64,000 bases of DNA. Source: Euphorbia lathyris. Lineage: Eukaryota; Streptophyta; Magnoliopsida; Malpighiales; Euphorbiaceae. A program made the position numbers and the translations under genes. Numbering within the stretch: position 1 is the stretch's first letter; each line of letters begins with the position of its first letter. Below are positions 21,398 through 31,002 of this stretch, one piece after another. Location: assembly GCF_963576675.1 (NCBI RefSeq), contig NC_088916.1, positions 15,290,501 to 15,354,500 of the forward strand. The letters run 5' to 3'. Under the pieces are notes generated by a model, which searched no databases, had not been told where the DNA came from, and saw nothing but the letters and a program-made list of their open reading frames with translations.

Positions 21398-22189
21398 ATG
21401 ACCAACACTCAGAAAATCTCCGGTGAAAATTCTGGAAAATTGATCACCGATGAAAGCCCCAAAGCTACTCCTCAGTCTAATCTAACTCCGAGCAAACGCC
21501 GACAAACGGACCCGGCAAGTTCCTCAAAACAGAAGAAACCCAAGGCTAGAACCATGGTAAAGGTTCACATGAAAGTCCACAACCTAGAAGTCCTAAAGTG
21601 CCACTGGTTCTCTCCCAGCTTCGTTACCGCCGAAAAGCCATTCTGTGAATGGATTGAGAAGAACGAATGGACATGCCTCTTCTCTCTCCCCGGAACCACC
21701 TATCATCGGTTGGTTAGGGAATTCTACTCCGGTCTCCATATTGACAAGGACGATGCTGACTATTTGGAGACGCACGTTAAAGGTCACAAGATTGTAATCA
21801 CTCCGTCCTACTTGGCAACCTTACTCAACTTGCCTAACAAAGGAACCGAGTTTAGAACAACAAAAGAAAAGGTATCAACGGAAAAGCTTGACCAGATGAA
21901 GGGATTTTGCAAACCCAAAAATTACAAAGGAGAAATCCACAGCACCAGTATGGGGCAAAACCAGAAGATGGTGCACTACCTATTCACTAACTTCATCTTC
22001 CCTAAACTCAACTCAGTCTCGTCTGCCTCCAACTTTGAGCAGTGCTTTATATGGCACATGCTAACCTATTTCCCACTCAATATGCCTGTATTTTTTGTAG
22101 GAGCACTTCAACGTGGGGGTAAGAAACTTCGACTAGGTTCTCTAATCACCAAGATCCTTGAAGATCACAAGATTGAGACCATCACTTAA
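21398..22189 (+). CDS. Extra 3' gene of copia element, N-terminal part (putative plant transposon protein domain)
   Basis: I choose the ATG at 21398 (MTNTQKISGENSGK) over 21311 because the earlier one lies in the probable leader. A low-complexity basic segment is followed by a folded region with LVREFYSGL, HKIVITPSYLATLLNLP and FIWHMLTYFPLNMPVFFV, the pattern of the 'putative plant transposon protein' family often found in LTR-retrotransposon accessory ORFs. Its function is unknown. It occupies the place of the env-like gene in Sireviruses, but I see no clear signal peptide or membrane segment. It ends in TAA at 22187; the same frame reopens at once, so the full product may have been longer. 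Confidence 0.65.
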   Translation: MTNTQKISGENSGKLITDESPKATPQSNLTPSKRRQTDPASSSKQKKPKARTMVKVHMKVHNLEVLKCHWFSPSFVTAEKPFCEWIEKNEWTCLFSLPGTTYHRLVREFYSGLHIDKDDADYLETHVKGHKIVITPSYLATLLNLPNKGTEFRTTKEKVSTEKLDQMKGFCKPKNYKGEIHSTSMGQNQKMVHYLFTNFIFPKLNSVSSASNFEQCFIWHMLTYFPLNMPVFFVGALQRGGKKLRLGSLITKILEDHKIETIT

Positions 22190-22198
22190 ACTAGAAGC

Positions 22199-23035
22199 TT
22201 GGGAACAGAAATAACCGCGACTCTGCTATTTGGGTTATTGTTTAACCAACCTCTAAAGGGAGGTGAAGATGTTGAGGAAGATGAGGAAGAAAATGATGCT
22301 GAACAAGAAATTGAAACTGAGCTAGCAGCAGATGATGCTGAGCCAGAAGTTGAGCCAGAGGAAGCTCCTGTCGATTCCCCTAAGGCAAAGAAGAAGAGAA
22401 AGACACTTGCCACTTGTGCAAAGGATATTGAAACTGTGCCCAGAAAGAAGAGGGCTATGACCAGAGGAAAGAATGTTGATGCTGACCTACCTCAGGTTAC
22501 ACCTAAGTCAGCAGAGAAAAGGAAAGGGCAAGCTGAGCCCGAGGAAGAAAGTCAAGAATCCCCAGAACAACCTCTGAGGAAGAAAAGTCGAAGTTCTGGA
22601 TTGAAAGTTGTTGAAGCTGATCCAATTGATTGGGTTGTGACACCCAAATCTCACTGCACTCAGAACATTGGGATTGATCTTGAGAAAACTCCAGTTGAGC
22701 AAGCTGATGAAGGAGAAGAACAAAGACAGGTTGATACTCAGCTTAATGCTGAAGAAACAGATCATGCTGAGCCAGATAATGTTGAGCAAAATCAAGAGGC
22801 ACATGTTGAACAAGAAGAAGAGGAACATCAAAGAGAGGATCTGAATGTTGAAGCCGAGGTTGAGGATGTAAATGTTCAAACTGACCCCTCACCTCCAAAA
22901 ACTAAGTCCCTCAAAAGACTGAAAAAGAAAGCTATCAAGACTCCTCTTATTGATCTCTTGGCTGAGTCTCCATCTTTGGAGCAAATTACGGATCCATCCA
23001 CTATCCAGTTCGAGTATTTTTTTCCACCATGTTGA
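22199..23035 (+). pseudogene. Extra 3' gene, acidic middle region
   Basis: This continues the frame of 21398 after one stop. It starts GTEITATLLFGLLFNQPL, then becomes highly charged and repetitive, rich in Glu, Asp and Lys (GEDVEEDEEENDAEQE; SPKAKKKRKT; many AEP and VEQ motifs). It looks disordered, like the low-complexity linker of retrotransposon accessory proteins. A frameshift near 23030 moves the reading frame into 22950-24275. Confidence 0.6.
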
Positions 23036-24275
23036 GTCTCCTCCTAAGGAATCGGAGCAAAATCAAGCCTCTGTTACTCACACTGAGGAACATGCCAAGA
23101 CTCCAGAGAATACAAATCCTGCCGAGCAAGTGCTCGAAGATCCAGCCATTCAACACGGGGAGAAAGCTATGGATCCACCTGTTCAACCTCAACATCCTGG
23201 TATTGCACCTCATCAAGACCCAATTACTCAAGCTAGTAAGCACCCAACTCCACCACCATCCAGCTCCACCTCCATTCCTGCGTCTGAGCCAACTTCCACT
23301 AAGCAACATGCATATCTTAGTGCAACTCAGTCTGGCCGTCGAATCATTGAAACGGCTCAATCTCTTCTCCAGGAGTTCACCACTTCTGATGCTGCTAGGT
23401 CTGCTCATCTTGAGTCAACAAATATCTCTGCCATCACTCAACTTCTTACTGAAATTAAGGGACTCAAGGATCTTATCAGTGTTGTGACCACCGTCCAATC
23501 ACAGCAACCTAAGCAAGATCACATTGCCAAACTGACTGAGCTATTCCTTCTGATGATAAACCACATAAACTCTCTTGAAGGTAAAATCACAAATCTCTCT
23601 GCACCTACTCCAGGATATGCAACTTCGGCTGAGTTAGATCACCACTTTGCCAAGCTGAGAACAGAACTACCCAACCTTGGGACAACGGCCAATCCTGAGT
23701 ATGCCACATCTGCTGAGTTGCAGGGATGCTTTGCCAAGCTGACTGCTGATCTCACTTGTACACATGAGCTCGTTTCCTCCACTTCTCAATGTACAATTGA
23801 TCAACTCAGTGAAGCCGTAAGTCTTCTAAATGTCAACAAAGCTCAGATGGACGTTGATCCCAGCACCAATGATAAACTTTCACAAGGAATTCTGCAGGCC
23901 ATTCGCTATGACAATGCTCAACGCATCTTCTATGACTCTGCCCTATTAAAGATGTATCATCAATCCTTTGCTCAGATTACCAGCTCTCTTACTTGGCTTA
24001 GTAAGTCCCATGAGTGTATTATCAACCTGATCATTGGGTCCATCCCGGTTCCTCGAAACGTTCGAGATGATTGTGTTCCTGTGATAGATGGCTTGAGTGA
24101 GAGCACAAAACGCTTACAACATTATTCAAATGTTCTATCCTCTGCCGCGCGAAATGACACCTTTGTCTATAAACCCGATGCTGGCAAAACGGGGGAGAGA
24201 ACTCAAGATGGAACTCAACAAAAGACAGGTGCATCAGGGAGCAAAGTGAAAGGAAAGGGTAAGGCCTTAGAGTGA
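22950..24275 (+). pseudogene. Extra 3' gene, C-terminal helical region
   Basis: A Pro/Ser/Thr-rich part (about residues 25-115) is followed by a predicted helical region with leucine spacing suggesting coiled coil (LLTEIKGLKDLISVV; KLTELFLLMINHINSLEGKI) and two related segments with ATSAELDHHFAKL and ATSAELQGCFAKL. It ends KVKGKGKALE. The true coding part probably begins near 23035, where it takes over from the previous frame. No catalytic motif is seen, and any role is unknown. Confidence 0.6.
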
Positions 24276-24707
24276 GAAAAGAAAGGGCTATAAGGCTGTG
24301 TGAAGAAGAGAAACTAGTGAAACTTAAGTTTTTGTTAGGTTAAAAATCTATTTTGTGGGCACAAGTATTGTGTATGTGTATGTTTGATTCTATCCAATGA
24401 ATTGTTTTTTTTTCTGTTCAAATGCCATACTTGTCAATACAAATTGAACAAACAAATACTCAGTAACGCGTAAATCAAACTAAGTATTCAAGCATTTCTG
24501 AAAGATGACCTAGACTCAAAATAACTTAAGAACTGAATCTAGTCAGTACACACATCTTTAGTCTATCTCAAATAAATCTTGGAAGGTTTAAGAGGTAAAT
24601 TAACAGATGCAACCCTTACGGGAGAGAAATCTCGGAAATATGAAAAATAAATCAATCATGGGGAATTTCAAAACTGAGTTCCATAATTATGCATTTTGCC
24701 AACATCA

Positions 24708-24720
24708 AAATGGGGGAGTT
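24708..24720 (+). other. Polypurine tract of copia element
   Basis: AAAATGGGGGAGTT ends immediately before the 3' LTR. It primes plus-strand synthesis. The block 24276-24707 upstream is non-coding 3' leader with nothing else recognised. Confidence 0.8.
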
Positions 24721-25898
24721 TGTTGAAACACCTTTCCACAAGATTTTGATTTGACAAAATCATCCATGATTCAGAGATTATTAAATTTAAGTGCTTTATT
24801 TTAATTGTACTAATCCGTTTGTTCAATGTTGAGTATGAATATAAATAAAGATAAATATAAAAAGAAAGACATGAAGAAGTCAGCATGAAATGAACAAAAC
24901 AAGCTAAGTGGAATGAAGGTCAGCATAGAAGCCTAAAGTATCAAGCTGAGTGGAATCAATCTTAGCACCAAGAGACTAAGACATAAAAGTCCAACAAAGA
25001 GAAGGGAAATGCAACTCAGCATAAGAAACAACAACAACAAGTGTCTTACGAAGCTGAGCTGACTAAAAACATACTTAGCCTAAGAATTGCCAAAGACAAT
25101 GATTTACGCAGTAGAAGTTGAGTGATTCTTCAGGACAGCATGAAAAAGTCGTTTGCTAAAAGACAATGATTACCGCCCTTCTGAACCAATAATTGAATCC
25201 TTGGAAATACGCAGAAGACACATTCCGAGATGTATGGGTCAATGGATTATTGGTAAAGGACGACTGGCACAAAAAGACAAGCCTGACGCAAGAAGACAAG
25301 CCTGACGTCTGAAGGAATGTAGAGAAAGTGAATGGCCGGAACAGTCTGAAGCTGACCAAAATCTGTCCCCTAAAAGAGCCGTTTTAACATTAACGGCTAG
25401 ACCATTTCAAAATGATCCATCACAGATTTTCCTATATAAGGACAATCAAACTTCTTGGATCATTGCCGAACTACAAAGAGAAAAATACAATAGAGAAAAG
25501 ATACAAAAGCACTTAGATACAAAAAGAGATCATACACCCATCTTCTATTCCTTGTGTAAATGCTAGAGTGATTACTTGTAATCTTCTAAAGTGTTCTTTA
25601 TTTGAAAAGGAACAAGTGTTTATCAATTGTAAAATTGAGAGTGTAGTGCTGAGTGTTTGGCTGTAAACATTCAGTGGTAGAGAAATCTAGGTGATGGGCT
25701 GTAGCACTTAGTAGGAGTTGAGTAGACGAATAGAGGAAGGTACTCTTGCATATTCAACTGCCTTGTAATTGGTTTGTGCTCTACCTTTAAAGAGCTCAGT
25801 ATTGGATTCTAAAAGCTCGGAGGACTCTGGGGACTGGACGTAGGCAGAGAGGCCGAACCAGGATAAGTGATACTGAATAATCTCTAAACTCTCTCTCA

Positions 25899-25976
<78 letters not shown>

Positions 25977-26270
25977 ATGTGTTGTGTGTAGTTTACTCAG
26001 CATATAAAATTGTTTAAAGTTGACTCTGAGTAATTTCAAATGCTGAGTTAGAAGCTGACCTCCAAGAGTGTCAATATCTAACTTACAAATAAAATAGCCT
26101 TAGTCAATATCTGGCCAAAGCTGTTTTATAGCATATCTGGCCAAGCTGACCAAAAGCTGAGTTGACAAACTTGCAAAATAATTAAGTCAGCATATCAATT
26201 AAACGAAAAAAAAAGTTATATTAGTTCCTAACCCCCCCCCCCCCTTGGAACTAATCATACGGGACCAACA
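24721..26270 (+). repeat. 3' LTR of complete copia element
   Basis: 1550 bp, collinear with 14652-16199. Visible differences are scattered substitutions and length changes in the microsatellite and C run. The TATA box is at 25433-25439 and AACGGCTAG at 25392-25400. Confidence 0.95.
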
Positions 26271-26293
26271 GAAGATACTATATTAAATACTAA

Positions 26294-26990
26294 GAGGGTG
26301 TTTGTTTCAGCTTTTCGGATGAGCGTTTAGCGTTTCACTCCAAACCGCAGGAAATACAGCGTTTGGTTGGGTTTATATAACCGCAGCGTTTAGCATTTTC
26401 TCTGGAAACTGCATCGTTCTGGAGGGTTTCACGAAAAGCTCCTATTTGGAGCTTTTCATAAACAGCTGTTTGTAGTTATATGTTATTGACAAAATTATCC
26501 TTTTTATTTCCACAAAATATGTTTATTCTTTAACATTAATTATATTTCTACAACATAATTACCGGGAGAACAAGATTTTATTGCATTCAGTAAATTTTTT
26601 ATTTTTTATATAGATTATTTTTATTAATTTGTGTAATACATTTTTTATTTTATAATAGGATAAGGTGCAAAAATATCCCTAACATTTGTAACTATGAGCA
26701 ATCTTACCCTTAACGTCTAAAATTGTGCAATTATACCCCTAATGTTGGCAGCGAAAAGCAATTGTATGGGCATTTTTTCACATTTTTCCTTTTATAATTT
26801 CATCGTTGATTAATTTAAAACATGTCCATTTTAGATATTTTAAATCCGAACAGCAACAGTTCAATATAATTTTACCAAACACTAATAATTAAACAGCTAA
26901 TAATTATAAACAGCTAACAGCTTACTACAATTGCAAACAGCTAACAGCAACCGCAACAGCTATTAGCTAACAGCTGAACCAAGTACGCCC
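26294..26990. mobile_element. Probable Harbinger/Tourist-type MITE with TAA duplication
   Basis: The left end GAGGGTGTTTGTTTCAGC resembles the reverse complement of the right end, GGGCGTACTTGGTTCAGC, and TAA flanks both sides (26291-26293, 26991-26993). The surrounding repeat family reads continuously across it when compared with 13081-13140. The interior is AT-rich, with no protein. A hAT origin is less likely because no 8-bp duplication is visible. Confidence 0.6.
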
Positions 26991-28800
26991 TAAAAACAAA
27001 AATGAAATTGAAAACGATAGATGATAAAATTGATTTGAAACAATTGGTAAACTGATTTATTATTTTGGAACAATATAAGTATTATGATGGAACAATATAA
27101 CTATTTTGCTGAAACAATTGATACACTGATTTATTCTGTTGGAACAATATAAGTATTATATTGGAACACATGGTACACTGATTTGGAACAATTTCGTACA
27201 CTGTCGGAACAATATAAGTATTATGGGTAAATTACATACGTGATGTATAACCTTTATCTTATTTCACACTTTGGTGTACAACCTTTAATTTTGCACACAA
27301 AAGTGTACCACCTTTTGATGACTTCCTACTAAAGTGTACAGCTGGTAATTGTGACCGGTCAACTCAAAGTCAACATGCCACGTCATCATTTTTCATTCTA
27401 CCCATTTAAAAAGTGGGACTCACCCCTTATACAATCATTAAACTACCCTTACCCTTATATAAATTACTAAAATGTCATCATCCCTTTCCTTCTCCATTTT
27501 TTGCAGCTCTTTTCTCTCTCTATCTTTCTCTTTTCTCTTTTTAAATCCTCTCTCTATGCCATCATCCCCTTCCTTCCCCATTTTTTCTACAGCTCTTTTC
27601 AGTTCAACTATGCAAATAATCATCATATGCTTAAACACAAACTGAATCTAACAAAAAAAAACACAGATTTAAACAAAAATTAGTATGAGAAATTGTTTTA
27701 CCATGCGTGAAAAGGAAGGTAGTAGTATGTATGCAAGTAATACAGATCTCTCATGAGTGAAATTTTTACCATTACTTTCATCACCGACAGATTCTCTGAA
27801 GAAGAAACAAGTAAAATTGAAAATCGAAAAATAGTTAAAGGCCTCATAGAGAAGATTGGATTGATCTATATATATATATAGATTCAGACATATGCTTACC
27901 AATTAAAATATTTAATCACCGGCCTCTAAATAATCAGAAAAAGACGAAAAGAAAACCATAGAAATCGAACGGGGCTCGGAATATGGGTGGTGATGTATCA
28001 GAGTGGTCATCGAGGCCTTTTACAACTGATTAATGGAATAATGTCTCATTAGCAACTCCTTTCTCTCTCTATATTTCCCTTCCTTCCCCATTTATCTCCT
28101 CGCATGTGCCAAATCAGTGTCAAGACTAAGACATAGAGGGAAAGATAGAGAGAGAAAGGAGTTGCAAGAAAAAATGGGGAAGGAAGGGGATGATGGCATT
28201 TTAATAATTTATATAAGGGTAAGGGTATTTTAGTGATGGTATAAGGAGTGGGTCCCACTTTTTAAATTGGTAAAATGAATAGTGATGATGTGGAACGTTG
28301 ACTTTGAGTTGACCGATCATAATTACCGGCTGTACACTTTAGTAGGAAGTCATTAAAAGGTTGTACACTTTTGTGTGCAAAATTAAAGGTTGTACACCAA
28401 AGTGTGAAATAGGATAAAGGTTATACATCACATATGTAATTTACCCTAAGTATTCTGTTGGAATAATTTAAGAATTCTGTTGGAACAATATAATTATTTC
28501 GTTGGAACAATTGATACACTGATTTGAAACAATTGGTACACTGATTTAGAACAACGTGCTGGCGTCCTGCAGTATGTGCTGGTTTTTCCAACACATAGTG
28601 CTGAAAGGTAGGACCAAAAACATGCCCTGAAAATTATTAAAAAATTCTAAAATATATGTAAAACATCATTTTAAAAAACTTTAATTCTTGGCTCAAAGCG
28701 AGATTATTTACGGTTTTGACCCAATAAATTATTGAAGCGTGTAAAATGGATAAAATTAAGGAAAACGTTTTATTGGGACTAAACCGTAAAAAATACATTC
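26991..28800. repeat. AT-rich repeat family, right part, with GTTCCAA-type minisatellite
   Basis: Sequence outside the embedded MITEs matches 13081-13470 in the same orientation and 7720-8280 in reverse (for example ACGTGCTGGCGTCCTGCAG at about 28553 against the 7950 region). It ends near AAACCGTAAAAAATAC at 28790. No gene. Confidence 0.65.
27235..28446. mobile_element. Mutator-like MITE with TIRs of about 300 bp
   Basis: The ends are GGGTAAATTACATACGTGAT and, reverse-complemented, GGGTAAATTACATATGTGAT. Similarity continues inward for about 300 bp on each side (27235 to about 27535; about 28140 to 28446). The flanks TAAGTATTAT (27225-27234) and TAAGTATTCT (28447-28456) form a 10-bp duplication with one mismatch, as for Mutator-like elements. 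The interior of about 600 bp has no recognised protein. The insertion interrupts the AT-rich repeat, which reads on across it. Confidence 0.85.
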
Positions 28801-28804
28801 TCAC

Positions 28805-29345
28805 AACCTTTGTCAATTCAGTTTGTTTCCTTGATTCACCTTACTGACTTTGGCATCGGAGCTTCCCCCCGTCGAACCCAACGACGCCCCCCACAGGGAC
28901 GGACGTTGATCAGAATTTCACTACTTGTTATCATCTATAAATTAATAAAATTTCATAGTCCCAACATTATTAATTTACAAAGGTTTTACTATAATTCCTT
29001 ATTTTTGTTTTCATCAAATTTGACTAAATAGAATTTTACCTATTTTATCCTTTACAATATGTTTTAATAATAAAACATATATCTAGGAAGTCGTAACCTC
29101 CATGCCACTAGAAAGCCTCCATTAATGCCCCATTAATGGCGGTTACAAGTTATCTTTAACCTGACGGTTAGCTAACTGATAACTCATTAATTATCTTTAT
29201 GGCCGAGTCGGCGGCCAGCCGTTACAGTGGCGAATCAGGTGAATGAAGAGATTCGCCTCATAGGTCCGCCAGCGGTGGAGATCCGCCCGCCGGCTCCCCT
29301 TCAGGGATTAATACGCGGCGTTCTCAAGGCGAATATCCCTTTTGG
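28805..29345. repeat. Fragments of an unidentified LTR-type repeat
   Basis: GC-richer blocks (28850-28918, with CCCCCCGTCGAACCCAACGA and GGGACGGACGTTG; 29090-29340, with GGTCCGCCAGCGGTGG) resemble plant gypsy LTR fragments. Between them at about 28937-28992 is a piece like a Lemi/Emigrant end (TATTAATTTACAAAGGTTTTAC). No coding sequence is seen. Confidence 0.4.
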
Positions 29346-29369
29346 TCCTTGGGATAATATCTCTATGTT

Positions 29370-30102
29370 ATCAATAGAGTTATTAATTAATCGATAAATT
29401 AATAATTATTAATTTATAGAGTGGGTTTAAATTTTTTTTTAAATAAATTTTAAATTACTAATTTAAATAAAGTTTTTGTTTAAAATCAATGAGCAAATAA
29501 AAGTAAATATGTATTATATAAGTTAATTGAACTTGGAAGTTCATTGTATTTATGTTAAAAATATTCAATGCATCATATTTAATGAATTACTATATAAATT
29601 TATATGGAGTATTGTTTCAAATCATACAAAAAAATGGCTTCTCATCTAAAAAGTGTCAATAAATCAACCATGACCGATGAAATTAGATAAGCATTGCGTG
29701 AATACAAGAGAGATCACCTTGCAAGTACTCAAAAGGGTTTACAAGATTGGCTAAATGAAACATATCATTTGAAAGTTAGTCAAGGTATGATATTAGAATA
29801 GTTAGAGATGAAATTCAACTAGATTTAAATTTCAAGAAAAAACAAAATACTATAAATTCATATTTTGCTAAATTATCCTAAGTATGTATATCTATATATA
29901 TTTCGCATATGTATTTGAGAAATTATTAATTTATAGAGGTAATAATATAATGTATTTATAAAGGGTTGTTCCAGAAAATTATTATCTTATTAATTTATTA
30001 AAATTGATCATTTTTAGAACTGGCCCAAGTCGGGACCAGGAGAAATTATTATTTTAAAGAGTTTATTAATTTATCGAGTATTAATTTATAGAGGTTTTAC
30101 TG
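29370..30102. mobile_element. Degenerate pogo-like (Lemi/Emigrant) transposon
   Basis: The right end TAATTTATAGAGGTTTTACTG (last 16 bases 30087-30102) is the Emigrant/Lemi terminus and is followed by TA (30103-30104), the target of pogo elements. Inside, 29635-29800 reads as the N-terminal helix-turn-helix of a pogo transposase with stops: LREYKRDHLASTQKGLQDWL, then YHLKVSQGM. The catalytic domain is absent. The left end was not found; the start is approximate. Confidence 0.6.
29635..29830 (+). pseudogene. pogo/Tigger-type transposase N-terminal remnant
   Basis: A start MASHLKSVNKSTMTDEIR is followed by a stop, then ALREYKRDHLASTQKGLQ and NETYHLKVSQGMILE before another stop. The pattern matches the DNA-binding N terminus of plant pogo transposases. 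It is only about 65 codons and not functional. Confidence 0.55.
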
Positions 30103-30298
30103 TATATAATTATTTCAAAAAACACAGAACTTTATAATTGTTTACCCTTATATAAATATATATAATTTAAAACTTTATTTATGTATAAAAGGTTAAATGC
30201 ATATATCATCTAGGGGCTCAAATGGTCTTAACACCGTCATGCACAAACGATTAGCAATTTCGGGTTATCGTGTCCAAATTGGATTTTTCTATAAATTA

Positions 30299-30508
30299 TC
30301 TTAATGGTGCAACGGTAAACGTTGTTGTCGTGTGACCAAGAGGTCACGGGTTCGAGTCTTAGGAGCGGCCTCTTGCCAAATAAATTGGCAGGGAAAGGCT
30401 TGCCCCCAATACACCCTTGTGGTGGGACCCCTCCCCGGACCCTCGCTCAGCGGGGACGCGTAGTGCGATCGGGCCGTTTTTTTTTTTTTTTTTTTGTCTT
30501 AATGGTGC
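30299..30508 (+). mobile_element. Au-like SINE (tRNA-derived)
   Basis: TGGTGCAACGG at 30304 resembles a polymerase III A box and GGTTCGAGTCT at about 30349 a B box. They are followed by GCGGCCTCTTGCC, CCCTTGTGGTGGG and CCCCGGACCCTCGC, the body of Au-type SINEs, and a T-rich tail at 30477-30495. TCTTAATGGTGC occurs at 30299-30310 and 30497-30508, a 12-bp target duplication. The 5' end overlaps the duplication and may be slightly shortened. Confidence 0.8.
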
Positions 30509-31002
30509 CAGAAATTGACACCCTTTTATATATTACCTCATCCCTTTAAAACACTATTAAGAAAATAAAAGGTTCACGCTAGAAATTTAGGTTAACAATT
30601 TTGTGTTTTCATTATTGCCCTCAAAGTTTTTGCTCCAGTTATATTTTGCCTGTCCCCGTGTAGTTTATGAGGAAATATCATTAATGCAAGAAAAGTCAAA
30701 TTAGAACATATGCTCACTGCTTTGCTAGCAATATTCACTGCCTTACTTTCTTAACATCTTCCATACCAACATTCATGTTTTTGAAAATAAAAATCTGTAA
30801 TATAGACAAATTTAGTAAATAATAAATTATTTACTGAAACTGATATAAGCAAATTTGAATTTTGTTTTATAAGGAATCTTAAGCTGTTTTCCATGTTTGA
30901 CACATGCCTATTGGTTTAAGTATCTGGACACAAACAGACTCTCCACACAATCTTCTTGTGATAATCTCTTCTTCTTTTTCAAAATCATCTGCAAAAATTA
31001 TA

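Larger units (their letters stand above)
14652..26270 (+). mobile_element. Complete Ty1/copia element with extra 3' gene (Sirevirus-like layout)
   Basis: Both LTRs are present (14652-16199, 24721-26270), starting TGTTGAAACACC and ending GGGACCAACA. GAAGA flanks both sides (14647-14651, 26271-26275) as a 5-bp target duplication. Order is LTR, initiator tRNA-Met primer site, gag, protease, integrase, reverse transcriptase, RNase H, an extra 3' gene, polypurine tract, LTR. Integrase before reverse transcriptase defines copia; the large Gag and post-pol gene fit the Sirevirus lineage. By eye the LTRs differ at about 25-30 positions, so the insertion is fairly young. Pol carries stops, a frameshift and an internal deletion, so this copy is not autonomous. 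Confidence 0.95.

Noticed and set aside
27438..27902. Short frames inside the Mutator-like MITE
   Set aside because: They lie in TIRs or low-complexity CT-rich DNA and show no domain; no captured gene was recognised.
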